NCBI GenBank assembly: GCA_947387485.1
Contig: CANDNT010000011.1
Location: 87,618 to 151,617, forward strand
DNA length: 64,000 bases
DNA from: Aquimarina rhabdastrellae
GTDB taxonomy: Bacteria > Bacteroidota > Bacteroidia > Flavobacteriales > Flavobacteriaceae
Direction of reading: 5' to 3'
The position numbers were made by a program, and so were the translations under genes. The notes beneath the pieces were generated by a model that saw only the letters and a list, made by a program, of their open reading frames with translations, had not been told where the DNA came from and did no database searches. Below are positions 18,770-27,483 of the stretch, piece by piece (the stretch's first letter is position 1; each line of letters starts with the position of its first letter).

Positions 18770-19330
18770 GAGTATCTTAAATATTATTTTGATTATTATA
18801 TTTCAAAACATTCTTATCTTATACGTTTTGGAATCTTTGTAAGTTTATCAACTATCATTAAGCATTGTTAAATTCTTTTATTGATATATGAAATACTTCA
18901 ATTAGATATTTTAAAAAGTTTCATTTCTCCGATCTATAGAACCAAATACAAATTAAAAATCTCTTTGTCAGGCTATCTGTTCTATAATTTAGAAAACATT
19001 TCACTTTTTTATTGCGATTTATGTCCTACTTTTTATTAGCTAACTCTCGTGATTTAAAAATGTAAATGCTATTTTTTAATGACAAACATAGTTTTTATCA
19101 TATTCACATTTATTCATATAAAACGACTAATTAACAAACCTTTACATCTTATTCATTTATTATTGAATTAAAACTTTCATTTGTTTAATAATTAATCACC
19201 CTTTATCCTATTTTCAATTATGTTATTATTTAAAAATAAAAAACACATAATCGTTGCATAGAATATTCATGTTATTTATATTTGCACCCGCATTACGATA
19301 AGAGCAATGCCAAGTTCTGAAATTAATTAT
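18770..19330. other. Intergenic region before the tRNA pair
   Basis: About 560 AT-rich bases with no convincing reading frame or repeat. The only signal I see is the tRNA promoter at its right end. The left end should carry the promoter of the reverse-strand permease gene. Confidence 0.5.
19254..19284 (+). promoter_or_regulatory. Flavobacterial-type promoter for the tRNA pair
   Basis: TTG (19254-19256) and TATATTTG (19277-19284), spaced by 20 bases, match the Bacteroidota sigma-A consensus TTG-N17-23-TAnnTTTG. The tRNA-Ser begins 46 bases later. Transcription start inferred only. Confidence 0.6.
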
Positions 19331-19412
19331 GGAGAGGTGGCAGAGTGGTAATGCAGCAGCCTGCTAAGCTGTCATCCTTAGGGATGCCCGGGTTCGAATC
19401 CCGGTCTCTCCG
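19331..19412 (+). tRNA. tRNA-Ser(GCU)
   Basis: An 82-base tRNA: acceptor GGAGAGG/TCTCTCC, anticodon loop CTGCTAA (anticodon GCU), a long variable arm (CATCCTTAGGGATG) as in serine tRNAs, and a T arm with GTTCGAATC. Discriminator G; CCA not encoded. It reads AGC and AGU codons. Confidence 0.95.
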
Positions 19413-19430
19413 CTCTTTTATTTCACACCT

Positions 19431-19505
19431 CGGGGTGTAGCGTAGCCCGGTCATCGCGCCTGCTTTGGGAGCAGGAGGTCGCAGGTTCGAATCCTGCCAC
19501 CCCGA
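19431..19505 (+). tRNA. tRNA-Pro(UGG)
   Basis: A 75-base tRNA: acceptor CGGGGTG/CACCCCG, anticodon loop TTTGGGA (anticodon UGG), T arm GTTCGAATC and discriminator A. It lies 18 bases after the tRNA-Ser and should be processed from the same transcript. CCA is not encoded. Confidence 0.95.
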
Positions 19506-19513
19506 CAAAAATA

Positions 19514-19550
19514 AACCGTTCATTTTTAACTAAGAATGATCGGTTTTTTT
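19514..19550 (+). terminator. Terminator after the tRNA pair
   Basis: AACCG (19514-19518) and CGGTT (19541-19545), with CATT/AATG inside, form a stem followed by seven T. It ends the Ser-Pro tRNA transcript. Confidence 0.75.
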
Positions 19551-19624
19551 ATTTCTAGTATATTTATCTCTATATATTACATAAACTTAAAACTATAAAA
19601 GGAAAATTTCCATTCCTATCTAGT

Positions 19625-20305
19625 TTATGATACATTTGTTTTAGAACTATTAAAGCCATATAATATTAACCATATACCTAGAACTAACTCCAGTATTGCT
19701 GTTGGTATATTTAAAATTATGTACTCTGGTGTAATAATGTCAATACTTTGAAAGAGAATCAAGATACTAGCTATTCCCGAAAACAAAGTACCTAATAATC
19801 CCCAAATAGAGAGCCATATAGGTACTAGATTTGATTTTATCAATAATACATATAGCATAAGATTGCCTATACATAAAACCAAAACCATGAATACATGATT
19901 TATATAATCTCTCTTTATTTTTAGTACATTCCCTAAAGCTTTTAAATCCAAGGCACTCTGCGGTGAGTTATATACAAATTCATGACTTAGAGCTAAAATT
20001 GATAATAATAGTATAGTTCCAAAGATAACAAGTGTTGCTGCTATTATTCTAAAACTTAAAAAACCGATAGCTAAGCTACCATCAAATTTCTTGAGAATAG
20101 GATATAATAAAATAGCAACACCTAAATATGCAAGTGACATCATAAACTGAAAGAAAGCGTCTACTATTACATTGTTTGAATTAGCCGCAGCCTCAGTTAA
20201 ATATTTTGTAGAATCAATTGATGGAGCTACACTTAAAATCCCTGCAATCATAGCTGCAATGAATAATAAGCCGGCATATCTTATTTTGAGTTGTCCTTGA
20301 TACAT
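19625..20305 (-). CDS. DUF4386-family membrane protein
   Basis: A 226-residue protein with six predicted membrane helices. The pattern RYAGLLFIAAMIAGILS at the start, LAYLGVAILLYPILKK near residue 60 and the IWLSIWGLLGTLFSGIAS region match the DUF4386 family, which has no known function. It stands alone between the tRNA pair and the polyketide cluster and probably marks its left boundary. Confidence 0.7.
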   Translation of the reverse strand: MYQGQLKIRYAGLLFIAAMIAGILSVAPSIDSTKYLTEAAANSNNVIVDAFFQFMMSLAYLGVAILLYPILKKFDGSLAIGFLSFRIIAATLVIFGTILLLSILALSHEFVYNSPQSALDLKALGNVLKIKRDYINHVFMVLVLCIGNLMLYVLLIKSNLVPIWLSIWGLLGTLFSGIASILILFQSIDIITPEYIILNIPTAILELVLGIWLILYGFNSSKTNVS

Positions 20306-20577
20306 AAGTCACTTTTTGTGGTAAAAACCTTTTTTATAAATAGAAAAAATTAATATTCCTACAAGTACAAATGACTATTCCCTTCTCAAAAAGCATATCA
20401 ATTAATTACTAAATTATTTTTATTAAGAGATAATTAATAAAGTTTTGCTTTTAGTTCAAAATTAATGAATTAGCATCAATTTTAGATAACTTTTTTAGAG
20501 TAATTTCAACTTAACACACAACTATCTAGAAATAAAAGTTTTATATCTTTATATTTGATGTTGATACTATAAAAGAA
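20306..20577. other. Intergenic region at cluster 3' end
   Basis: About 270 AT-rich bases between the DUF4386 gene and the last cluster gene. No terminator with a good stem, no repeat and no attachment site seen. Confidence 0.4.
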
Positions 20578-20838
20578 CTATTTTTCTTTAAGTTTTTTAA
20601 CAAACAGAAAAGCAAGTTCTCCGAGATTATTAGCTTTATAAAATTCTTCAGCAGCTACATTTAATGACAGTTCTTCCTTCATTCTCGCTATTAATTCTGC
20701 ACGTCCGATGGAATCCATTCCAAGAGGAGACAACATTGATGAATGTTTAATCGTTTCGAAATTTACATTTGTAGTAATATCGACTACATGTGTAACGATT
20801 AAATCAAAAATTTGATTTTCAGTTTTATTCATAATCAT
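20578..20838 (-). CDS. Free-standing acyl carrier protein
   Basis: An 86-residue carrier protein. The phosphopantetheine site is Ser43 in PLGMDSIGRAEL. It is the last gene of the cluster, about 110 bases after the phosphopantetheinyl transferase. In trans-AT systems such free ACPs serve as starter carriers, donor ACPs for branching or partners of tailoring enzymes; which one this is cannot be told. It differs from the HMG-synthase donor ACP at 25096 and from the in-line ACPs. Confidence 0.9.
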   Translation of the reverse strand: MIMNKTENQIFDLIVTHVVDITTNVNFETIKHSSMLSPLGMDSIGRAELIARMKEELSLNVAAEEFYKANNLGELAFLFVKKLKEK

Positions 20839-20946
20839 ATATTTTAGTTTGAATTAGTTTTGAAGTAATATACTAACTAAAGAAGCTTAATAAAGACCTA
20901 CTTTCGATAACTATATAGAGAAGATGGAAGAATACAGCAAACTCTA

Positions 20947-21609
20947 TTATCTTACCATTTCTGGATTGTAAAAATTTACCTCGTGAATTTTATATGTAGC
21001 TATTACACTTGTAGTCAAGGATAAACTATATCCATCAATAAATTTAATATTATTAACAAACCACAATTTATCATCCAATAATACAGTATTATTTTTCACT
21101 TCCAACTTATCTAGAGGTACAAAAAAGCCTCGCCCATCAGCCTTAATAACACTTTCTTTTATTGTCCAATATTTGTAGAACGTTTTTATTGAACAACTTG
21201 AATTTTTAATTTCATCCCACTGATTCGAAGTCATTATATTTCGGAAATTATTAAAGTTTCTTTTTTGATTTTTTTCAATATCAATCCCTAGTTTCATATT
21301 TTTACCTATTGCACATATCACAAAATCTCCCGAATGTGATATATTAAAATCATACTCTTTTATCTTCAAATAAGGTCTTTTATAAGGTGTATAATCGATA
21401 AGACTCCAAATATCATTTTTTATTTGGTATCTTCTTAGTGCCTTATCTAGCAACAGTTTTCCTAACAAATGAGCATGTTTATCTTGCCAACGGATAAATT
21501 GTGAATTCTTTTTTCTTAAATCCGGAGGTAACCAAGATAAATATGTAGAGAAACAACTTTGTTCCAGTGGTTCTCTGAACGATGTTATAAAAATATCTAC
21601 AGAATCCAT
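20947..21609 (-). CDS. Sfp-type 4'-phosphopantetheinyl transferase
   Basis: A 220-residue enzyme that attaches the phosphopantetheine arm to carrier domains. The metal-binding LGIDIE (Asp110, Glu112), the WTIKES motif (Lys151, Glu152) and FNISHSGD are all intact. It starts 2 bases after the upstream phosphomutase-like gene stops, so the two are coupled. It is expected to activate all the ACP domains of this cluster. Confidence 0.9.
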   Translation of the reverse strand: MDSVDIFITSFREPLEQSCFSTYLSWLPPDLRKKNSQFIRWQDKHAHLLGKLLLDKALRRYQIKNDIWSLIDYTPYKRPYLKIKEYDFNISHSGDFVICAIGKNMKLGIDIEKNQKRNFNNFRNIMTSNQWDEIKNSSCSIKTFYKYWTIKESVIKADGRGFFVPLDKLEVKNNTVLLDDKLWFVNNIKFIDGYSLSLTTSVIATYKIHEVNFYNPEMVR

Positions 21610-21611
21610 TT

Positions 21612-22541
21612 TTATATCTTTTCAAATTTGGGAACTGGTACTACATTAAACAATTTGGAAAATACAATATCAAATATTTCATCAATTGCCCTAACTTTTA
21701 CAAAATGTTGTGCTTCTTTACCCATAAAAATCAAAGGTACCTGATTTGTACTATGACCTCCAAAAGACAGATCCTCAATGTTTCCATGATCACTGGTAAT
21801 CAATACGTGTATATTTTCTTGTTTATTATGGATAACCCCCTTAAAAAAATCATCCAGCATCTCTAAAAAAATAAGTGCTTTATTCATATCTTTACTATGT
21901 CCAATCATATCTGGCATAAAACATTCATAAACAACTAAATCATATTTTTTTGTAAGATTTCTTAAATTTTCTCCAGCTTTAAACGGGGTTATCAAAGGTA
22001 TTTTGTTATCAGATTCATCTTGTAAAGTAAAATTCGTAATATCCCAGTGTACTGCTTTTCCTTCTTTTAGATCATTAAGAGTATTTAAGCTATTTTTGGC
22101 AGCCAATACACAACGTGTAGTTACACTATAATTCGTTGAGGCTATATCAAAAGATTTAAAAAAACCATCGGTATAAGAATTTGCAAATACGTTTTTAATA
22201 CCATTTTCATTAGCATATTTGAAAATTGACCTTTTATTTATCATTGAAATCAATTGATCATTGGGATATGCCATCAAATGATATCCTAAAAATGCCTGAG
22301 CATTACACCCTGTAAATAAAGATGTTTGACCTGTCGCGCTTTGGGGAATTCCTTCTACCTCAAGACAAGCATCTATTCCTTTGATCAAAAAATCTTGCTT
22401 TACAATATTTGTAGTGTTGGTTAATTTTTCCCCAATCAGATTAAACATTGTTGGCATATTGGCTAGGGTAAATGGATTAAAACTCTCGTTTTTTCCTAAT
22501 CCAATTCCATCCAAAAAAATAAATATTAATTTATTTTCCAT
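21612..22541 (-). CDS. Alkaline-phosphatase-superfamily metalloenzyme (iPGM/phosphopentomutase-like)
   Basis: A 309-residue enzyme with all the superfamily metal motifs: FLDGIG at the start (Asp11), SATGQTS at about residue 70 as the likely nucleophile region, PDMIGHSKD, TSDHGN and GGHSTN towards the end. It is shorter than phosphoglycerate mutase (about 510 residues) and lacks room for the second domain. It lies 7 bases after the malonyl transferase and 2 before the phosphopantetheinyl transferase. A phosphatase or phosphotransferase acting on a polyketide intermediate or a phosphorylated protective group is possible but unproven. Confidence 0.7.
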   Translation of the reverse strand: MENKLIFIFLDGIGLGKNESFNPFTLANMPTMFNLIGEKLTNTTNIVKQDFLIKGIDACLEVEGIPQSATGQTSLFTGCNAQAFLGYHLMAYPNDQLISMINKRSIFKYANENGIKNVFANSYTDGFFKSFDIASTNYSVTTRCVLAAKNSLNTLNDLKEGKAVHWDITNFTLQDESDNKIPLITPFKAGENLRNLTKKYDLVVYECFMPDMIGHSKDMNKALIFLEMLDDFFKGVIHNKQENIHVLITSDHGNIEDLSFGGHSTNQVPLIFMGKEAQHFVKVRAIDEIFDIVFSKLFNVVPVPKFEKI

Positions 22542-22548
22542 TCAACAA

Positions 22549-23733
22549 TTATTGAATAGCTTTTATTTCTCTCAAATCAAAATATCCATTATATCCTTTC
22601 ATATACACTGCAGCACGATGTCCAAATAGAATTGTTGCCTCTGATCTGGTTTCCAGCTGATTTTCATAAAAATCTGAAACTACTTTTGTTCCTATCGGGT
22701 ATTCATTATTCCATTGTTCAACTAGTTTTTTAGGGTCTAACAATATCGCTTTTGCTATTGTCTTTATCTTAGATTTGTCATTTTTCTCCGTTTTAATAGC
22801 TTCATCTGTACTTTTCGGTATTGTTTGAGTTTCTTTCTCCTGAATTGTTTCTACTTTTGACTCAGACTTAACATTAGTATTTCTTTCGTAATCCCGTTTA
22901 ATGTATCTTGTTAATTTGGTAAGTACATCCCCTACTCCAAGTTCTTCTATCTTCATCTCTCCCTGATCTAACAGATATGTTATACTTTCTGACCATCTTA
23001 CACTATTTGATAGTTGATCTACAAGGTGTTTAACTACATTTTTATGTTCATAAGGTTTCCCGGTGACATTAGCTATAACATCAATTTTTGGTTTATAAAA
23101 CCTTGTTTTTTTTACAAATCCCTCAAATTCTTTAGCTGCTGCTATCATATGACGTGAATGAAATGCACCACTAGTATTTAAAGGAATAAACATAATATTT
23201 GCCTTTTCAAAAAATGGATGTGCTTTATTAATCTCATCTTTCAATCCTGAAATAACAATCTGAGAGGAAGCATTCAAATTAGCAATATCAATAGTATCTA
23301 ATCCTGCCTCCTTCAATATTTTTTGAATTTTTTCTTCCGAAGAATTTAAAATTGCAGCCATTCCTCCATTTTTAGCCTGGCTCATTATTTCTCCTCTTTT
23401 TTTAACCAGCTTAAGGCCACTTTCAAAACCAAATACTCCTGCTGCATGTAATGCATTATATTCTCCTAAACTATGTCCCGCTAAAAAATCTGGTTGTCTT
23501 TCTCCTTCCTTAATTTTCTTTTTATACGATAAGGCATTCACAACGTATAAAGCAGGTTGTGTATATTGTGTTTGATTTAATTGTTTATGTGGATCTTCAA
23601 GACAAAGTTCTTTAATAGAATATCCTAATATCTTATCTACCTTTTTGATTAAAGTAGGAAATTCATCAAAAAGCTCTTTTCCCATTCCTTTTCTTTGAGA
23701 CCCTTGTCCCGGAAACACATATGTTTTCTTCAT
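22549..23733 (-). CDS. Trans-acting malonyl-CoA acyltransferase with C-terminal extension
   Basis: A 394-residue protein. The first 290 residues are a FabD-type acyltransferase: GQGSQ, the nucleophile Ser88 in GHSLGE, the malonate-binding Arg113 in KKRGEIM and His192 in GAFHSRH, which fits malonyl specificity. This enzyme should load all the AT-less modules of the megasynthases. A charged linker (residues about 290-335) leads to a final 55-residue piece beginning YPIGTKVVSDFYENQ. I do not recognise this piece; it could be a docking element. Confidence 0.9.
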   Translation of the reverse strand: MKKTYVFPGQGSQRKGMGKELFDEFPTLIKKVDKILGYSIKELCLEDPHKQLNQTQYTQPALYVVNALSYKKKIKEGERQPDFLAGHSLGEYNALHAAGVFGFESGLKLVKKRGEIMSQAKNGGMAAILNSSEEKIQKILKEAGLDTIDIANLNASSQIVISGLKDEINKAHPFFEKANIMFIPLNTSGAFHSRHMIAAAKEFEGFVKKTRFYKPKIDVIANVTGKPYEHKNVVKHLVDQLSNSVRWSESITYLLDQGEMKIEELGVGDVLTKLTRYIKRDYERNTNVKSESKVETIQEKETQTIPKSTDEAIKTEKNDKSKIKTIAKAILLDPKKLVEQWNNEYPIGTKVVSDFYENQLETRSEATILFGHRAAVYMKGYNGYFDLREIKAIQ

Positions 23734-23768
23734 TTTTATATTATTTTTTTATTAGTTATTTATTATTT

Positions 23769-25043
23769 TTATCTCTTTTTTAATACGATAGAAGTATTTA
23801 TCCCTCCAAATCCAAAAGAATTACTCAATGCTATATCAATCTGATAATCAACATATTTTCCTCCACAAAATTGTAATTCATTACTAATTGGAGTTTCCAA
23901 GTTTTTATTTGGATGTAAAAACCCGTTTCTCATCTGTTCTACTGTAGCAATTGTCTCTACAACACCTGCAGAATACAAACAATGTCCTGTCAATCCTTTG
24001 GTAGAATTTAACCGCAAGTTCATAATATCCTTTTTAAATATCTTGGTAATAGCTTCTACCTCTGTTTTATCACCTAGAGGAGAAGAACTGCCATGAGTAT
24101 TAATATAATCGATATCAGAAGATGATATTTTAGCTTGATTCATTGCTGAAAGCATAGCTTTTGCCTCACCATTTATATTTGGGTTAGCAGAACTATTACT
24201 ATCTATATTAAACGAATAGCCTTTAATTTCTGCCAGAAACGGAACCTCTCGTTTAGAAGCACTTGTTTCTGATTCTAAAATTACACAAGCACTTGCTTGT
24301 CCATAAATAAATCCTTCATGCTTCTTATCGAAAGGGCGACAAGCTCTTTCTGGTTGATCAATAAATTTCTTACCTCCCATAGCTCCAATATTGATAAATC
24401 CCTGAATATCCATTGGAGAAAGATCAGCCACAACACCTACTACCAAACACACGTCAACCAAACCTGACTTAACAAGTTGATACCCTTTTATAACACCTAC
24501 ATTTCCAGTTGCAGATGCGCCTCCTACAACAAATCCTTCTCCTTCTATACCAAATAATTCACTTAAAACCCCTACTTGATTTGTTTCCAAAAATTCAAGC
24601 GCATATCTTGGAGAAAGATATTCTGGGTTCTTCATAAATTTTGAAATCAAATCGTATTGATAATTCTGAGTACTGTTTTGCCCAGCTACAATTACACCTA
24701 TTCTTTCTGGTAAGGGTTTATTATAATGTAACCTGGCATTAAACCATGCTTCTAAGGCAGAAACAATAGACGTTTGAATGACAAAAGGAGCTCTTCTACC
24801 TAATCGTTTCGCATGTTGATATTTATCTTCTGATATTCCTTGAACATAATCTATAGAATCAACAAAAGAAAAATCTTCTATCCTAGCTGAAAGATCAACG
24901 GATATCTTAGGTTCTTTTAATATAGTAGCTTTCTTTATACCAGATTTTCCAGTTTTTAAGGAGTTACTAAATGATGGAATATCATTACCAATAGAAGAAA
25001 CAATCCCCATGCCTGTAATTCCAACTTTATTTGTTATTAACAT
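23769..25043 (-). CDS. Decarboxylating ketosynthase with Cys-to-Ser active site (HMGS cassette)
   Basis: A 424-residue FabF-like protein. The active-site Cys is Ser177 in GGASATG, while the two catalytic His (317 in NTHGSS, 354 in LTGHC) and the Lys in NSTKG remain. This substitution is the hallmark of the decarboxylase KS of beta-branching cassettes (as in PksF, MupG, CurC): it turns malonyl-ACP into acetyl-ACP and does not condense. Its neighbour is the donor ACP. I therefore call it the KS of the HMG-synthase cassette, not a chain-extending synthase. Confidence 0.85.
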   Translation of the reverse strand: MLITNKVGITGMGIVSSIGNDIPSFSNSLKTGKSGIKKATILKEPKISVDLSARIEDFSFVDSIDYVQGISEDKYQHAKRLGRRAPFVIQTSIVSALEAWFNARLHYNKPLPERIGVIVAGQNSTQNYQYDLISKFMKNPEYLSPRYALEFLETNQVGVLSELFGIEGEGFVVGGASATGNVGVIKGYQLVKSGLVDVCLVVGVVADLSPMDIQGFINIGAMGGKKFIDQPERACRPFDKKHEGFIYGQASACVILESETSASKREVPFLAEIKGYSFNIDSNSSANPNINGEAKAMLSAMNQAKISSSDIDYINTHGSSSPLGDKTEVEAITKIFKKDIMNLRLNSTKGLTGHCLYSAGVVETIATVEQMRNGFLHPNKNLETPISNELQFCGGKYVDYQIDIALSNSFGFGGINTSIVLKKR

Positions 25044-25095
25044 TCTTTATCGTTGTGATTAAATTAGTTTTTGGAAGAACCTATTGCTGTTAATA

Positions 25096-25353
25096 TTAAC
25101 TTTGAACAGACGTAACATAATTTTCAATCAATACATCTACTAACCCCTGTATATTACTTGCGTGAGCAAAACTCATTAAAGGTATTTTCATATTTAGTTC
25201 CTCCATTGACATGGTGACCACCTCCATTCTATCAATTGAGTTAGCGCCTAATTCTTTCAAACTTTTTTCTATTTGAATCTGATTCGAATCTAAATCTGGA
25301 AGTACTTCTATAATAACATTTTTCACTACTTCTAATACGTGTTCTTTTGACAT
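25096..25353 (-). CDS. Donor acyl carrier protein of HMG-synthase cassette
   Basis: An 85-residue carrier protein with Ser39 in GANSIDRMEV, followed by IPLMSFAHASNIQGLVDVL. GANSIDR (Asn in place of the usual Asp before Ser) is typical of the AcpK-type donor ACP that carries the acetyl group for HMG synthase. It sits directly after the Ser-type KS, the usual pairing. Confidence 0.85.
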   Translation of the reverse strand: MSKEHVLEVVKNVIIEVLPDLDSNQIQIEKSLKELGANSIDRMEVVTMSMEELNMKIPLMSFAHASNIQGLVDVLIENYVTSVQS

Positions 25354-25412
25354 AATTTTTCTTATTTAATTTAAATTTTATATTGTATGGTTCTTATTTT
25401 TCATGATGTAAC

Positions 25413-26138
25413 CTATTGAAAATCGAAAAAACTTAGTTTATTCTGTCCTTTTCTTAATCGATAAGCAGTAAAATCATTTTTGTTTTTAAATTGTAGATAA
25501 ATATTATTCTTCAATATTTGAGAAAATATTTGACCAGGAGATTTCCCATAACTATGTCCCGGAAAAATAAGAGTTTCTGGCATTATTTTTTTCTTAAGAA
25601 ACTCTATACTATCATACATACTATGTGCTCCTTTTATATCAGGACATAAGCCACAACCTTCGGCAAATAATGTGTCTCCTGTAAACAGACTATTCCCTAT
25701 TAAATAACACATACCACCTGGTGTATGTCCTGGAGTTAACAAGGGTTCAATTTGTATTTGACCAACTGACCAAGGTGTATTATCAATTCCTTTTAATTGT
25801 TGGTCATAAAAACCAGAATAAGTAATTTCTTCATTAGACATCCATATTGGACAATTATATTTTCTTGAAAGAGGTCTAGCTAAGTGAACATGATCTGGAT
25901 GAGAATGTGTAAGTAAAATCCCACTTAAAATCGTTTTTGTTTTTTTCAAAGCTTGATCTACTTTTCTCATATCCCAAGCTGGATCTACAATCACTGCCTG
26001 ATTATTAATATGGTCTACTATTAAATAACTATAGTTTACTATTGACATATAAGTCATTCTTAGAATAACAACTTGCACTACACCACTGTGATAAGCATCG
26101 GTATATCCGATATTCATTATTGCTTCTTCAAATTTCAT
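25413..26138 (-). CDS. Metallo-beta-lactamase-fold hydrolase, BaeB-like
   Basis: A 241-residue zinc hydrolase from the ATG at 26138. The frame stays open to 26285, but that stretch is the antisense of a tRNA and is not coding. Metal motif THSHPDH (His78, His80, Asp82, His83) and GHTPGG, FTGDTLF and FPGHSYG are all present, as in glyoxalase II. Homologues such as BaeB and PksB are standard members of trans-AT clusters of unknown role, perhaps thioester hydrolysis. It lies just downstream of two tRNA genes. Confidence 0.85.
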   Translation of the reverse strand: MKFEEAIMNIGYTDAYHSGVVQVVILRMTYMSIVNYSYLIVDHINNQAVIVDPAWDMRKVDQALKKTKTILSGILLTHSHPDHVHLARPLSRKYNCPIWMSNEEITYSGFYDQQLKGIDNTPWSVGQIQIEPLLTPGHTPGGMCYLIGNSLFTGDTLFAEGCGLCPDIKGAHSMYDSIEFLKKKIMPETLIFPGHSYGKSPGQIFSQILKNNIYLQFKNKNDFTAYRLRKGQNKLSFFDFQ

Positions 26139-26172
26139 TAATAAATTAATTATTACATTTTGGCATTTATAG

Positions 26173-26247
26173 AGGCGCCGAGTGGATTCGAACCACTGAA
26201 ATAAAGGCTTTGCAGGCCCTTCCCTTTGACCACTTGGATACAGCGCC
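26173..26247 (-). tRNA. tRNA-Cys(GCA)
   Basis: A 75-base tRNA on the minus strand: acceptor GGCGCTG/CGGCGCC (one G-U pair), anticodon loop CTGCAAA (anticodon GCA), T arm GTTCGAATC, discriminator T; no CCA encoded. It lies inside the polyketide operon, between the BaeB-like and acyl-hydrolase genes, which is unusual for a tRNA. Confidence 0.9.
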
Positions 26248-26300
26248 ATTATTATACAAATCAGAGTAACTACCTTACTATACAATCATTATAAAGTTTT

Positions 26301-26378
26301 TGGAGGCGCCGAGTGGATTCGAACCACTGAAATAAAGGCTTTGCGAGCCCTTCCCTTTGACCACTTGGATACAGCGCC
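26301..26378 (-). tRNA. Second tRNA-Cys copy, anticodon loop altered (no U33)
   Basis: Identical to the first copy in the body except for two bases: the anticodon loop is TCGCAAA in place of CTGCAAA. The anticodon stays GCA in the stem-defined frame, but position 33 is C, not the near-universal U. It also encodes CCA (26301-26303). It is a tandem duplicate 54 bases upstream of the first. It may be a degenerate copy or a specialised tRNA. Confidence 0.75.
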
Positions 26379-26432
26379 ATTTCTTCTTTTTTTACAGATT
26401 AAATTTTTATAGATGTTATTTATAGGTATTGA

Positions 26433-27383
26433 TTAACATAAACAGACTCTCAATTTCTGAATCACATTCAAATCTTTTCCAAATTGATTCATCATCTGCA
26501 TTGAAATAGAATCAGAACCTGAAGGAAGTATATATTTAACAAAAGTTGATAACGTTCCACTAGGTCCGATATCTATAAAAGTATAATCTCCAGTCTCAAC
26601 AATTCTTTCTATTGTTTGTTTAAAATTAACTGGATTACGAATAGCTTTCCATATATAGTCTGCACTCAATTCCTGCACTATTCCGTTTTTCAATGAAGAT
26701 ATTATAGGGGTTTTTGGAGACTCCAACTGTATACTTTCAAAAATTTTCTGGTAAGTATTTTTAATGGAATCTATATGTTTTGTATGGAATCCATACTTAA
26801 CTGGTAATATCTGTGAGATAACATTTTCTTCATTCAATTTTCCATGAAGTTTCTCTATCACAGTTGGTAAGCCACTGACAACAAAATTATCTTGAAAGTT
26901 TTCTGCAGTAAGGTCGCAATTATTAAATAAATCCGAATAACGTCTCATTATTAATTTTGATCCTACAATTGCTAGCATCCCTATAAGTTGTGTACGTTCT
27001 TGAGTAAGTTTAGCTATTTCAACAGATATCTTGATGCCATCTTCAAGTGAAATCCCTTCTGAAACTACAGCTGCATGAAGTTCTCCCATGCTATATCCCA
27101 AAAGAAAATCTGGATGAATATTCATCTCTTTCAGTAACTTGAACATACTATATTGAATACTCAGTAAAGCTGGATTAGTATAAACAATATTATCAAAAGC
27201 CTCACTTTTTTTCTTTCCTCGATATAAAACATCAATTAATGAAATACCAATTAATGGATAAGCGATTTCACTACAATGATCCATCCAATTTCTAAATTTC
27301 TCATTATTCTCATAGAGTTCTTTACCCATCTCATAGTATTGTGATCCCTGACCAGAGAACATACATATAATTTGTTTATTCAT
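26433..27383 (-). CDS. Acyltransferase-fold protein, acyl-hydrolase type (PedC-like)
   Basis: A 316-residue FabD-fold protein with GQGSQ, nucleophile Ser98 in GYSMGE and His200 in YGFHTKH. Two points set it apart from the malonyl transferase at 22549. The Arg that holds the malonate carboxylate is Ile (residue 123), and the GHSxG His is Tyr97. In trans-AT clusters such Arg-less paralogues are the acyl hydrolases (PedC type) that clear stalled chains. I favour that role. The gene lies just upstream of the tRNA-Cys pair. Confidence 0.75.
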   Translation of the reverse strand: MNKQIICMFSGQGSQYYEMGKELYENNEKFRNWMDHCSEIAYPLIGISLIDVLYRGKKKSEAFDNIVYTNPALLSIQYSMFKLLKEMNIHPDFLLGYSMGELHAAVVSEGISLEDGIKISVEIAKLTQERTQLIGMLAIVGSKLIMRRYSDLFNNCDLTAENFQDNFVVSGLPTVIEKLHGKLNEENVISQILPVKYGFHTKHIDSIKNTYQKIFESIQLESPKTPIISSLKNGIVQELSADYIWKAIRNPVNFKQTIERIVETGDYTFIDIGPSGTLSTFVKYILPSGSDSISMQMMNQFGKDLNVIQKLRVCLC

Positions 27384-27483
27384 TTGTTTTTTTGTTTGGT
27401 TCTTGAATTTCTATAATTAATTACAGTCTCTTATCACCAAATAATGTGTAAGTTATAAGCTTAACTTACTTTTTTAATAAGTT

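Noticed and set aside
19323..19523. 66-residue open frame on the minus strand
   Set aside because: It is antisense to the tRNA-Ser and tRNA-Pro genes and its ends match tRNA stems; not a gene.
23769..25043. Chain-extending ketosynthase
   Set aside because: The active-site Cys is Ser177 and the gene sits with a donor ACP, so it is the decarboxylating KS of the branching cassette.
26139..26285. N-terminal extension of the BaeB-like gene
   Set aside because: It reads through the first tRNA-Cys and has no hydrolase similarity; the ATG at 26138 fits the family length.
26301..26378. Reading the second tRNA as tRNA-Ala(CGC)
   Set aside because: Shifting the loop by one base breaks the anticodon stem, while GCA keeps five pairs and the body equals the Cys copy.
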